A stretch of DNA of 64,000 nt from contig AP017308.1 of NCBI GenBank assembly GCA_001548435.1, positions 5,031,030 through 5,095,029 on the forward strand, in the 5' to 3' direction. The DNA comes from Leptolyngbya sp. NIES-3755 (lineage in GTDB: Bacteria; Cyanobacteriota; Cyanobacteriia; Leptolyngbyales; Leptolyngbyaceae). A model generated the notes under the pieces. The model was not told where the DNA came from. It did not search any database and saw nothing but the letters and a program-made list of their open reading frames with translations. Below are positions 55,721 through 64,000 of the stretch, in pieces. The position numbers and the translations under genes are program-made. Within the stretch, counting starts at the first letter, position 1; the number at the start of each line of letters is the position of its first letter.

Positions 55721-56560
55721 TTAGCACTCGTCCAAAGGCTCGTGTTCTACGACAAAAACATTCGAGTAAAGATTAGCAACGATTTGCTTTCCTTGCTGAG
55801 TCAATGACAAGTAATAGAGCGCCTGTTTGATATACGGGTAAACGCCTTGCCAATAAAATTTTGGGTAGTTTTTCCGCAAATCTCCAGGGTGGCGATACCC
55901 CAAAGCCTTATTTACGCCTGTTTCCTCGAATTCGTAATAGAGCGCACTAATTTTTTTCAAATAGCGGGGATCGCTCAACTGTCCGATCAAATCCGAAGCC
56001 CGAATCAATCCTGGATAATTCTCTGTATCCTGATGATCTTCCGCTGCGGGAACCGGGAATCGCGTTAATTCGATATTGCGCTTGATAATTTGGACATCGA
56101 TCAATTTGTGTCCACCGAATCGCTCATCAATGAACAACTTGGCTCGATCGACATGATACGGAGTCATTGCAGCATCGGACGATCCAGGCTGAACAGACAC
56201 CATTGCGCCATCTCGTCCCGTTGCGTACAAATTATGCTTATCTGCACGGCACACTCCCCGCACATAGCCGATATCGTGACAGACTAGCGAAATAATGAAG
56301 TGCAGCCAGTCTTCGCACGAAACGCCACCATCCCGAATATGCCGTCCTCGTAAGATTTCCTGCCCGACCAACGTGACCAAAATCGAATGCTCAACGTTGT
56401 GATAGAGCGCATCACTATTGGCGATATTTTCCATTGCCATCGACCCTACCCAGCCGATGATATCTTCATAATCAGATTTCCAGCCGCCATACGTTCGACG
56501 GTAGCCTTCCTTTAATTTCTGGACAAAATCATCGATTAAGAGTTCTGTGGCGTTAAACAT
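55721..56560 (-). CDS. HD-domain metal-dependent phosphohydrolase-like protein
   Basis: 279 residues. The H...HD...D pattern: NVEHSILVTLVGQEI with YHN before, LVCHDIGYVRG and RASDLIGQLSDPRYL. The N-terminal EGYRRTYGGWKSDYEDIIGW and C-terminal YLSLTQQGKQIVANLYSNVF are conserved features of a cyanobacterial HD group. It probably hydrolyses a phosphate bond of a nucleotide; specificity unknown. Confidence 0.85.
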   Translation of the reverse strand: MFNATELLIDDFVQKLKEGYRRTYGGWKSDYEDIIGWVGSMAMENIANSDALYHNVEHSILVTLVGQEILRGRHIRDGGVSCEDWLHFIISLVCHDIGYVRGVCRADKHNLYATGRDGAMVSVQPGSSDAAMTPYHVDRAKLFIDERFGGHKLIDVQIIKRNIELTRFPVPAAEDHQDTENYPGLIRASDLIGQLSDPRYLKKISALYYEFEETGVNKALGYRHPGDLRKNYPKFYWQGVYPYIKQALYYLSLTQQGKQIVANLYSNVFVVEHEPLDEC

Positions 56561-56646
56561 TTTTGGGGCAGTTTCACTAGAGAGAACATCCCTAGTTTTC
56601 CCGCCCCAACTTCATAAATTGAATCCAGTGCTTGATTTCGTCTTTA

Positions 56647-56976
56647 CTATTTCAAGACTTCGACGACACAGTCTTCGACCATTTCTTTGAAGCCTGCGGG
56701 GGCTGGTTTTCCTTCACCCAAGGCGGTTCCAATCTGTGTGAATTCTTCAAACGTATAGGTTTTCTGAATTTCGCGGATGTTGCAGGAACAAATTTCACGC
56801 ATCACATCGGGTGGAATTCTGCCCTGAGTGCCTTGAGAAACGCAAGTGTCGGTAAAGATTTGGACTGCCTCAGCGGGATAGGGAGTGGTATTTTCAGCGA
56901 TCGCTTTCGGAGCAGCGACAAAGGCAAAACTGCCTGCTAACGTGAGAAAGCCGATCGAGACGGAAAGAACGCGCAT
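56647..56976 (-). CDS. Small secreted Cys-containing protein
   Basis: 109 residues from ATG 56976. Signal peptide ending PKAIA. Mature part with four Cys: FTDTCVSQG, REICSCNIREIQ and VEDCVVEVL, probably two disulfides in the periplasm. The helical F-x-E-F-x-x-I-G pattern resembles small cyanobacterial exported proteins. No known function. Confidence 0.6.
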   Translation of the reverse strand: MRVLSVSIGFLTLAGSFAFVAAPKAIAENTTPYPAEAVQIFTDTCVSQGTQGRIPPDVMREICSCNIREIQKTYTFEEFTQIGTALGEGKPAPAGFKEMVEDCVVEVLK

Positions 56977-57161
56977 AAATATTACGTCCGGGTAGTGTAT
57001 GGGTTCCATCGTAGCCTTGGCAATTCTGAAAGTCATCTGATGCGATCGAACTTTTACTAAAGCTTCAGTGAGGCGATCCGGATCGGAATTGGTTCGGTTA
57101 GAAATTATTTGCCTGCTGGGGATGTGACAAGATGGAAATGGTGTTTATCGGATCTTGTCGG

Positions 57162-57563
57162 ATGTCTTTGACTGAGTTTGATTCTACGCTGCAACGTTTG
57201 GGACAAGTGCGTTTCGCCCTGTTACGGCTGCATAAAGCGCTGCTGGACGGGGAGCGGATACGGTACGAACAGGAACATGGACGGATTCGATCGAATACTG
57301 AGTTTTTCCAGTTGGTGCTGGAGAATGAGTGGTTTGCTTGGTTGCGCCCGATCTCGCAGTTTATTGTGCAGATTGATGAGGCGTTGAGCGCAAAAGAGCC
57401 GATTACGATGGATCAGGCAACGGAGCTTTTGAGCTTGACTCGTCAGTTGATGCACCCGTCTGAAAGTGGATCGACATTGGAGCAAAATTATTATCAGGCG
57501 ATTCAGCGTGATCCAGATATTGCCTTTATTCATGCCGAGTTGACGAATATGCTGTCGGCTTGA
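57162..57563 (+). CDS. Helical protein of unknown function
   Basis: 133 residues from ATG 57162; an in-frame ATG at 57132 would add ten. The sequence FALLRLHKALLDGERIRYEQ, FFQLVLENEWFAWLRPISQF and IVQIDEAL suggests a four-helix bundle widespread in bacteria as an unnamed family. No metal-binding His/Glu pattern is seen. It stands alone, between the exported protein (divergent) and recQ. Confidence 0.6.
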   Translation: MSLTEFDSTLQRLGQVRFALLRLHKALLDGERIRYEQEHGRIRSNTEFFQLVLENEWFAWLRPISQFIVQIDEALSAKEPITMDQATELLSLTRQLMHPSESGSTLEQNYYQAIQRDPDIAFIHAELTNMLSA

Positions 57564-57647
57564 TTCTACTTTGGTCTAAGCGCTCTCCCGCATCGAATTG
57601 TATAAAATAAGGCTTTCTGTTTGTGGTCGGTGCGGGAATAACAGGCA

Positions 57648-59030
57648 ATGATTAGTTTGCACGATCGCTTAAAGCAAATTTGGGGCTATTCTGAATTTCG
57701 TTTTCCTCAAGCTGAGATAGTTCAAACGATTCTCGATCGGAAAGATGCACTGATTGTTCTGCCTACTGGCGGCGGTAAATCTTTGTGTTTCCAACTACCA
57801 GCTATTATGCAACCAGGATTAACCATTGTTGTTTCTCCGTTAGTTGCATTGATGGAGAATCAAGTTCAAGAGCTACGACAGAAACGAATTCCAGCAGCAA
57901 TGTTACATAGTGAACTACCTGGATCGGAACGGAAGCAGATTTTGAATACGATCGAGAACTATCGATTGTTGTATCTCTCACCCGAAACATTGCTAAGCTC
58001 ACCTGTGTGGCAGCGATTGTTAAATCCTGAACTTAAGATCAACTCGATCATTGTCGATGAAGCACATTGCCTAACTCAGTGGGGAGAAACATTTCGACCT
58101 GTTTACTATCGGTTAGGAGCAGTTCGATCGACCTTATCAAAAGATCGCGATCGAGTTTCAATTGCTGCTTTTACTGCAACGGCAAACCCACTAACACAAG
58201 AAACAATCAAACGAATTCTACAGTTAGAATCACCTCAATGCTTTCAGATTAGTCCGTATCGAGCCAATCTAACTCTGAAAGTTGAATCTGTTGTAACACC
58301 GAGACAACGCAGACAGAGGCTATTAAACGTAATTCGATCGCAGTCTGGTTCAGGATTAGTGTATGTTCGATCGCGTCGAGATGGAGAAGAACTTGCGGAA
58401 TGGCTCACACAACAAGGCTATTCTACAGCGGCGTATCATGCAGGATTGAAATCTATCGATCGACGACAAATTGAGCAAGCTTGGATTAACGATCAATTAA
58501 AATTCGTAGTTGCAACTTGCGCTTTTGGAATGGGCGTTAACAAGGAGCAGACTCGCTGGGTAATTCACTATCATGCTCCGTTTTTGATGAGTGAATACGT
58601 GCAGGAAATTGGGCGAGCGGGACGAGATGGAAAACCCGCGATCGCAGTTCTTCTAAAGAGTAGCTGGATTGATCCAGAAGATCAACAGCGCTGGAAATTC
58701 TTTGAAACTCAAGAACATCAGCAAACAATGAAAGCTCAGAAATTGATTCAAAAATTACCAGAGCAAGGCAACATTGATGCAGTTTCGCGAGAATTTAAGG
58801 GAGCCGCGATCGCGCTTTCTCTCTTACATAGTTCCAAGCAACTAATCTGGACTGATCCGTTTCACTATCAGATTCTTTCCAGAAACAAACTATCTGCATT
58901 GCTCAATTCCACACAATCGATGAAATCTTACCTCAATACTAAAGACTGTCGCTGGAAGTTCATTCTACGATCGTTTGGCTTTGAGCAAGAAGCCTTTAAC
59001 TTTGCTTGTGGGCACTGCGATCGCTGTTAA
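57648..59030 (+). CDS. recQ: RecQ-family ATP-dependent DNA helicase
   Basis: 460 residues. Motif I LPTGGGKSLCFQLPA, motif II VDEAHCLTQWG, motif III AAFTATANP, motif V ATCAFGMGVNKEQTRWV and motif VI QEIGRAGRDGKPA. The C-terminus ends in the zinc-site CGHCDRC, so winged-helix and HRDC domains are absent; this is a short RecQ form. Unwinds DNA during repair. It overlaps the next, convergent gene by 4 bp. Confidence 0.92.
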   Translation: MISLHDRLKQIWGYSEFRFPQAEIVQTILDRKDALIVLPTGGGKSLCFQLPAIMQPGLTIVVSPLVALMENQVQELRQKRIPAAMLHSELPGSERKQILNTIENYRLLYLSPETLLSSPVWQRLLNPELKINSIIVDEAHCLTQWGETFRPVYYRLGAVRSTLSKDRDRVSIAAFTATANPLTQETIKRILQLESPQCFQISPYRANLTLKVESVVTPRQRRQRLLNVIRSQSGSGLVYVRSRRDGEELAEWLTQQGYSTAAYHAGLKSIDRRQIEQAWINDQLKFVVATCAFGMGVNKEQTRWVIHYHAPFLMSEYVQEIGRAGRDGKPAIAVLLKSSWIDPEDQQRWKFFETQEHQQTMKAQKLIQKLPEQGNIDAVSREFKGAAIALSLLHSSKQLIWTDPFHYQILSRNKLSALLNSTQSMKSYLNTKDCRWKFILRSFGFEQEAFNFACGHCDRC

Positions 59031-60022
59031 AGAACTTGCATTACCAAAGTAACTTCTTGGCGATTGTGGAATAGATTTCTGATACCAATGACTTCGTAGT
59101 GATTTTCAAGAAGCGCGATCGCATGATTAATCACGTTCTTTACTCCTTTGCTCGGCAATTTTAACGTCATGATTGCAAGTCCATTTTCTTTGAGAACTTC
59201 ACTTGCTGCAATCATGTTTTTCGCAGAATCTACTGGACTCATTCGCATATCATTCACAATGAGATCAAAGCGATCGCGACAATTGGGTAAATATTGCTGT
59301 ACTAACTGGCGACAGTGCGTAATGTTCGGATCAGAGCGCAATGATTCAGCTAAATCACCTGGATCAACTGCAACTACAGATAGTCCTCGATTTCTTAGCA
59401 CTCTTGTCCATCCGCCCGGACTTGCACCAAGATCGAGTCCTAACCCTTCTGTTGGGAGTTGAAGATTGAAAACGTCGATCGCTTCTAATAGCTTAAATTC
59501 GGCTCTAGAGATTTGGTCTGCTTCGTGTGCAAACCGGTGCATTCCACCCGCCCAATTGCTGAGGTTTTCAACTGCGTTAGAGAATCCGAAATAAGCAGTC
59601 TCTTTGGTGCAAAAGATAGAAATGATTTGTACTGGATCTTTTGCTTCTACTTTGAATCCGACTAAATCATCAACGATTAGATTTCTCAGTTCAGCACGAT
59701 TGATGTCTTTCGTATTAGAGCGAATTTGAACTGAGAGCGTTTGAGTTCGATCGAACATTGGAATATGAGCCACGATCGTACTTTGCAAGTTCTCGATCGA
59801 CATTATTTCCATCACCGGACAAATATGCCGAATAAAAGCTGTTCTAGTCAATGTGATTTGAGAGGCGAGATGCAAGAACGGAATGCTAACCTCGATCAAT
59901 CCGATGCCTGGATCGAGCCATTGGCGGAACTTTGATTGTCGATCGACAACCTGAAATTCATTTAACGCGACTTGAGCAAATTCGGGAGATGCGGTGAAGA
60001 TAACTAGATTTGTCGATCGCAT
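59027..60022 (-). CDS. THUMP-FtsJ rRNA methyltransferase, RlmM-like
   Basis: 331 residues. The N-terminal half (about 60-150) resembles THUMP, an RNA-binding domain. The C-terminal half is FtsJ/RrmJ-like: LGLDLGASPGGWTRVLRNRG for SAM, then VAVDPGDL, FDLIVNDMRM, MTLKLPSKG and QEVTLVMQV, which give the K-D-K-E tetrad of 2'-O-methyltransferases. E. coli RlmM acts on C2498 of 23S rRNA; the exact target here is unproven. Confidence 0.82.
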   Translation of the reverse strand: MRSTNLVIFTASPEFAQVALNEFQVVDRQSKFRQWLDPGIGLIEVSIPFLHLASQITLTRTAFIRHICPVMEIMSIENLQSTIVAHIPMFDRTQTLSVQIRSNTKDINRAELRNLIVDDLVGFKVEAKDPVQIISIFCTKETAYFGFSNAVENLSNWAGGMHRFAHEADQISRAEFKLLEAIDVFNLQLPTEGLGLDLGASPGGWTRVLRNRGLSVVAVDPGDLAESLRSDPNITHCRQLVQQYLPNCRDRFDLIVNDMRMSPVDSAKNMIAASEVLKENGLAIMTLKLPSKGVKNVINHAIALLENHYEVIGIRNLFHNRQEVTLVMQVL

Positions 60023-60070
60023 AACATTAGACAGCTACAGAACGGATTAATATTCTTAGCACGTTTGGCT

Positions 60071-60856
60071 TCAGATCGATTGAAAGCGTAGTTTCTCAAA
60101 ATAGTTTCGGATTGTCTGAAATTCTGGGTGAGTTGAATCGTAGTGATAGATTCGATCGTCATGAATAACGGTATGAATCGGGATCAGTTCCATCACACAA
60201 TTTGTGTAAGCGATCGCTTCAAAGGATTCAACAGAGTTCCAAGTCGCTTCGATGGGATCGAGTTCGGGTATCAGGAGCGATCGCAATATTCCTGGCAAAA
60301 TTCTATTTAACGGCGGTGTCCACCAGCGATTGTCTTTCCAACCCCAAAGCGTTCCAGTACTCGTTTCGAGCCAGTTTCCACCTTGAACTAAAATTGCCTC
60401 TTGAGCGTTATGGCGTTGTGCAGCTTGAAGAGCAAGCCAAGTCGCGAGATAGTTCCCAGTTTTGTGTTGGGGAAGCGATCGGCAAAGCTCCGAATCTGCG
60501 ATCCAAGCCGTAATTCCTTTTTGCTGACGTTGCTCTAAATCGATAGGTAAAGCTCTTCCAGTAATCCATTCCCGTCCATCTGGAAAAACTACGATTCTCA
60601 AGACTGGATAGTTCATTGCCATCCATTCTGCACCCGATCGAATATTTTCCCAGTTTGGAGCTTGCCAGTGAAAAATGCCGATCGTATTTCTCAATCGCGC
60701 ACAATGTTCATTCCATTGAGTTAACACGTGATCGAGCGATTCGTAGACTCTCAATGTTGTGAAAGTCGTTGCACCGTAGATTAAGCCTGGATCAGTGATT
60801 GACAATTGAATTTGATCAGACTCGATCGCATTTCCGTTGTACCAATATTTCACCAT
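60071..60856 (-). CDS. Class IV aminotransferase (PabC/BCAT fold)
   Basis: 261 residues. The PLP-binding Lys is in LPQHKTGNYLATWLAL; the YGATTFTTLRVYE start and the C-terminal VESFEAIAYTNCVMELIPI are the PLP-phosphate region. Length and layout match 4-amino-4-deoxychorismate lyase (PabC) or branched-chain/D-amino acid aminotransferases; I cannot decide by eye. The start overlaps the end of the upstream glycosyltransferase gene by 7 bp, so the two are cotranscribed. Confidence 0.85.
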   Translation of the reverse strand: MVKYWYNGNAIESDQIQLSITDPGLIYGATTFTTLRVYESLDHVLTQWNEHCARLRNTIGIFHWQAPNWENIRSGAEWMAMNYPVLRIVVFPDGREWITGRALPIDLEQRQQKGITAWIADSELCRSLPQHKTGNYLATWLALQAAQRHNAQEAILVQGGNWLETSTGTLWGWKDNRWWTPPLNRILPGILRSLLIPELDPIEATWNSVESFEAIAYTNCVMELIPIHTVIHDDRIYHYDSTHPEFQTIRNYFEKLRFQSI

Positions 60857-62031
60857 AGTCCCATTTCTCTCAATCCTTGCTGGAGCCGTTCCGCTTCGGG
60901 TGGATTATGTCGCTGATGAAGCGAGATCGCTTTCCTAAAGGCTTCCAAACTTTCAGACACTTGACCGATTTTCAGCAAGACTACACCCAAATTTTGATAA
61001 GCTTCGGCATAATTCGGATCGAGAGAGATTGCATCTCGATAATGTCCGATCGCTTGAGTAAACTGTCCCATTGCTTTGAGCGTTGCCCCTAGATTGCAAT
61101 GAGCGATCGCAAAATTCGGATCAATCTTCAAAGCTTGCTGATACAAAATCTGTGCATTCTGAAAATCACCACAGTTTTTCAACAAGCTGCCCAAATTATT
61201 AATTGCTCCTAATTTCAGCATCGGTAGAATCGGCTGCTGAATCGCTTCCTGATAATGTTGAGCCGCTTTCTCGATATTCGATTCTGAATAAACGCTACCC
61301 AAGTGATAATGCAGTTCGTATTTTGTCGAGACATCTTCAACCGTTGATAATCCCCGCTCTAGAAGTTCAATCCCTTTCTCAGTTTCACCTACCTGAACAT
61401 AGAGCGCCCCTAACTTACTGCATACATAAGGATCATTTGGATGCGTTGCCAAAAAGCCTTCCATTGTCGATCGAGCTTTATTCACCTTGTCCCGACTCGC
61501 AATCACATCCGCTTGATAACCCTCATGCAAAATCGCGACTTCTGGAATCGATCCAATTTTCCAATGCGGTTCACGCTGCAACAATTCTATTACTCGATCG
61601 TCAATCATCGCGTGATACGGACGAGTAAACCAAATCTCAGGATGTCGTCTAAATAATCTTGAAATTAGAGAATAAGGAGATTGCGCGGCTCCAATTTCTT
61701 GCCGAACGAGATTAAAGACTAAATAATCGTCCTGTTCGATCGCGCTTTTCAAAATTGGCACAATTTCTGGTACAAGCACCTCATCCGCATCGAGTACAAA
61801 TACCCAATCGCCTTGGGCATACTTCAGCGATTCATTTCGAGCCGCCGAAAAATCATTGCACCATATAAAGGAGTGAACCTGTGCACCGAACGATTTTGCG
61901 ATTTCAATGGTGCGATCGCTTGACCCTGTATCCAACACGATCATTTCATCGGCAAAACCCTGCACACTCGCTAAACAGCGCGGCAAATTCTTCTCTTCAT
62001 TCTTGACGATGATACAAAAGCTCAATTGCAT
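60850..62031 (-). CDS. Family 2 glycosyltransferase with TPR tail
   Basis: 393 residues. The GT-A catalytic domain (about 1-230) has FCIIVKNEEKNLPRCLASVQ, the DXD-like FVLDADEVLVPE and LDTGSSDRTIEIAKSFGA. The C-terminal half is five or so TPRs (TKYELHYHLGSVYSESNIEK, FAIAHCNLGATLKAMGQFTQ). Such fused proteins glycosylate surface or peptide substrates, with TPRs for docking. Operon with the aminotransferase. Confidence 0.9.
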   Translation of the reverse strand: MQLSFCIIVKNEEKNLPRCLASVQGFADEMIVLDTGSSDRTIEIAKSFGAQVHSFIWCNDFSAARNESLKYAQGDWVFVLDADEVLVPEIVPILKSAIEQDDYLVFNLVRQEIGAAQSPYSLISRLFRRHPEIWFTRPYHAMIDDRVIELLQREPHWKIGSIPEVAILHEGYQADVIASRDKVNKARSTMEGFLATHPNDPYVCSKLGALYVQVGETEKGIELLERGLSTVEDVSTKYELHYHLGSVYSESNIEKAAQHYQEAIQQPILPMLKLGAINNLGSLLKNCGDFQNAQILYQQALKIDPNFAIAHCNLGATLKAMGQFTQAIGHYRDAISLDPNYAEAYQNLGVVLLKIGQVSESLEAFRKAISLHQRHNPPEAERLQQGLREMGLW

Positions 62032-62207
62032 CGGGAATTTGCCTCAGAATTCAAAGTCCATTGTTAAACCATTACGTTACATTGGATAAACCAGGAATTC
62101 TCAGATTTCGACCGTATAGCTGCAAGAAGTCTTAATACGGAGTAATATAAATTAACAATACAAATCTGAGATCCCTTTAATTCCTATTTTCAGGAGGACA
62201 CACCCCG
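62032..62207 (+). promoter_or_regulatory. ftsH upstream region
   Basis: The 176-bp spacer between the glycosyltransferase and ftsH genes contains a TAATATAAAT box near 62140-62150 that could be a -10 element. A consensus CAGGAGGA (62191-62198) stands 9 bp before the GTG at 62208. Confidence 0.5.
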
Positions 62208-64000
62208 GTGAACAAGCGGTGGAGAAATGCAGGGCTATATGCGCTTTTAGCGATCGTCGTGATTGCCTTAGCAACGGCGGTTTTTGATAAGCAACCCCAA
62301 ACTCGTGAAACCTGGCGCTACAGCGAGTTTATTTCACAAGTTGAGAAAAACAACGTCAATAAAGTCAGTCTCAGTTCCGATCGCTCACGCGCAGTGGTTC
62401 AATCCCAAGACGGTAGCCGCATCTTGGTGAACCTGCCGAGCGACCCCGAACTGATCAACATTCTGACCCGCAACCAAGTCGATATTTCCGTCCTGCCTGC
62501 CAGCGATGGCAACGATTTCTGGCTTCGTGCCGTGAGTAGCCTGTTCTTCCCAGTCTTGCTGCTGGTGGGTCTATTCTTCCTGTTGCGCCGCGCTCAAAAT
62601 GGTCCAGGTAACCAAGCGATGAACTTCGGCAAGTCGAAAGCCAGAGTTCAAATGGAGCCTCAAACTCAAGTCACGTTCAACGATGTGGCTGGAATTGACC
62701 AAGCGAAACTCGAATTGAACGAAGTTGTAGACTTCTTGAAAAATGCCGATCGCTTTACCGCAGTTGGAGCCAAAATTCCCAAGGGTGTTCTCTTAGTGGG
62801 ACCTCCTGGAACGGGTAAAACTCTTCTGGCGAAAGCGGTCGCAGGTGAAGCGGGTGTTCCGTTCTTCTCGATCTCTGGTTCTGAATTCGTGGAAATGTTC
62901 GTGGGTGTGGGCGCTTCCCGTGTCCGCGACTTGTTCGAGCAAGCGAAAACGAACGCACCTTGTATCGTCTTTATCGATGAAATTGATGCGGTCGGTCGTC
63001 AGCGCGGAGCGGGTCTTGGTGGCGGTAACGATGAACGGGAACAAACCTTGAACCAACTCTTAACCGAGATGGATGGTTTTGAAGGCAATACCGGAATCAT
63101 CATCATCGCAGCGACGAACCGTCCTGATGTCTTGGATGCAGCGTTATTGCGTCCGGGTCGTTTTGACCGTCAAGTGGTGGTCGATCGTCCTGATTATGCA
63201 GGTCGTCTCGAAGTCCTCAACGTTCACGCTCGTGGCAAAACCTTGTCGAAAGACGTTGACCTCGAAAAAATTGCTCGTCGGACTCCTGGATTCACCGGAG
63301 CAGACTTGTCGAACTTGCTGAACGAAGCGGCAATTCTCGCAGCTCGTCGCAATTTGACCGAAGTTTCAATGGATGAGATTAACGATGCCATCGATCGTGT
63401 TCTCGCGGGTCCTGAGAAGAAAGACCGTGTGATGAGCGAAAAGCGTAAAGAGTTGGTCGCTTACCACGAAGCAGGACACGCCCTTGTCGGTGCATTGATG
63501 CCCGATTACGACCCTGTTCAAAAAATCAGCATCATTCCTCGTGGTCGTGCAGGGGGGTTAACCTGGTTTACCCCAAGCGAAGACCGGATGGATTCGGGCT
63601 TATATTCCCGCTCCTACCTGCAAAACCAAATGGCGGTTGCACTCGGTGGTCGAATTGCTGAAGAACTCGTCTTTGGTGAAGAAGAAGTCACCACAGGCGC
63701 ATCGAATGACCTTCAGCAAGTGGCACGAGTCGCGAAGCAGATGGTGACGCGATTTGGAATGAGCGATCGCTTAGGTCCAGTTGCCCTCGGTCGTCAGCAA
63801 GGCAATATGTTCCTTGGTCGGGACATCGCCGCAGAACGGGACTTCTCAGAGGAAACCGCAGCCGCGATCGATGACGAGGTTCGGAACTTAGTTGAGCAAG
63901 CGTATCGTCGTGCGAAGGCTGTTCTGGTTCAAAATCGTCCGGTTCTGGATAAATTGGCTGAAATGCTGGTTGAGAAAGAAACGGTGGATTCTGAAGAACT
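62208..64000 (+). CDS. ftsH: Membrane-bound AAA metalloprotease FtsH, 3' end missing
   Basis: The 597 codons seen start at GTG 62208; the rest lies beyond the window. Two membrane helices (about 9-24 and 108-125) enclose a lumenal/periplasmic domain. The AAA module has Walker A GPPGTGKT, Walker [14 protein letters not shown] and [21 protein letters not shown]. Zinc site HEAGH and the third ligand in GASNDLQQV. In cyanobacteria FtsH hexamers degrade damaged D1 in photosystem II. GTG is supported by CAGGAGGA upstream and by the standard [14 protein letters not shown] start. Confidence 0.97.
   Translation, partial: MNKRWRNAGLYALLAIVVIALATAVFDKQPQTRETWRYSEFISQVEKNNVNKVSLSSDRSRAVVQSQDGSRILVNLPSDPELINILTRNQVDISVLPASDGNDFWLRAVSSLFFPVLLLVGLFFLLRRAQNGPGNQAMNFGKSKARVQMEPQTQVTFNDVAGIDQAKLELNEVVDFLKNADRFTAVGAKIPKGVLLVGPPGTGKTLLAKAVAGEAGVPFFSISGSEFVEMFVGVGASRVRDLFEQAKTNAPCIVFIDEIDAVGRQRGAGLGGGNDEREQTLNQLLTEMDGFEGNTGIIIIAATNRPDVLDAALLRPGRFDRQVVVDRPDYAGRLEVLNVHARGKTLSKDVDLEKIARRTPGFTGADLSNLLNEAAILAARRNLTEVSMDEINDAIDRVLAGPEKKDRVMSEKRKELVAYHEAGHALVGALMPDYDPVQKISIIPRGRAGGLTWFTPSEDRMDSGLYSRSYLQNQMAVALGGRIAEELVFGEEEVTTGASNDLQQVARVAKQMVTRFGMSDRLGPVALGRQQGNMFLGRDIAAERDFSEETAAAIDDEVRNLVEQAYRRAKAVLVQNRPVLDKLAEMLVEKETVDSEE

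Overview
The window is chromosomal DNA from a phycobilisome-containing cyanobacterium. Evidence for this is form IB RuBisCO in the order rbcL-rbcX-rbcS, photosystem I subunits PsaF and PsaJ, the phycocyanobilin lyase CpcT, the sulfolipid pair SqdB/SqdX, LpxD, AroH-type chorismate mutase, and very frequent HIP1 octamers (GCGATCGC, e.g. 7023-7030 and 8356-8363). The gene set fits a Leptolyngbya-like organism, but that placement is only an inference.

Layout. 1-4840: an envelope/secreted group (CARDB fragment, PGRP amidase, coiled-coil protein, TPR protein, DUF2993 protein). 4872-7314: a methyltransferase, a HigB/HigA-like module and an ExbB/ExbD pair. 7710-9959: the RuBisCO operon. 10029-12368: three small toxin-antitoxin-like units. 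12487-19888: lipid, cofactor and envelope genes (CDP-alcohol transferase, phytase-like lipoprotein, cpcT, sqdB-sqdX-rlmD-lpxD). 19960-29940: BlaI/M56 pair, ispF, alpha/beta hydrolase, a class IB terpene-synthase-like protein, a DICT-GAF histidine kinase, small unknown genes, tRNA-Asp and tsaD. 30114-31097: psaF, psaJ and a second PsaJ-like small gene. 31150-45332: DUF3318, Rpn-like nuclease, potA-potD, methyltransferase, rnz, SpoIID/LytB, aroH, sppA, EamA exporter, HEAT protein and a large caspase-WD40 protein. 45640-49700: an accessory island (broken RelE-like toxin with antitoxin, an AT-rich OLD-family nuclease, a decayed clpB 3' end and an unusual PIN-domain pair). 49791-64000: clpB, an antitoxin with a truncated PIN toxin, ynfA, an OppC-like permease, AI-2E transporter, HD protein, RecQ helicase, an RlmM-like methyltransferase, class IV aminotransferase, a TPR glycosyltransferase and ftsH (cut by the window end).

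The most notable pattern is at the small toxin-like cassettes. Three of them lie between two copies of a neighbouring host sequence: the rbcS terminator (9978-10022 / 10779-10823) around a PIN gene pair, the start of an antitoxin gene (11502-11527 / 12113-12138) around brnT-brnA, and the clpB 3' end (decayed copy 48261-48388, intact copy at 49771-49913) around a helical-protein/PIN pair. This suggests that toxin cassettes enter next to host genes and duplicate or restore the end of the host gene. The helical-protein/PIN pair (48392-49700) keeps the four PIN acidic positions but has a roughly 185-residue insertion and a Cys cluster. I do not recognise it as a named family, and it is the best candidate here for an undescribed system. 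Several other modules are visibly broken: an amber codon in the toxin at 45640, a 19-residue VapC stub at 52859, and a HigA-like antitoxin without a helix-turn-helix at 5926.
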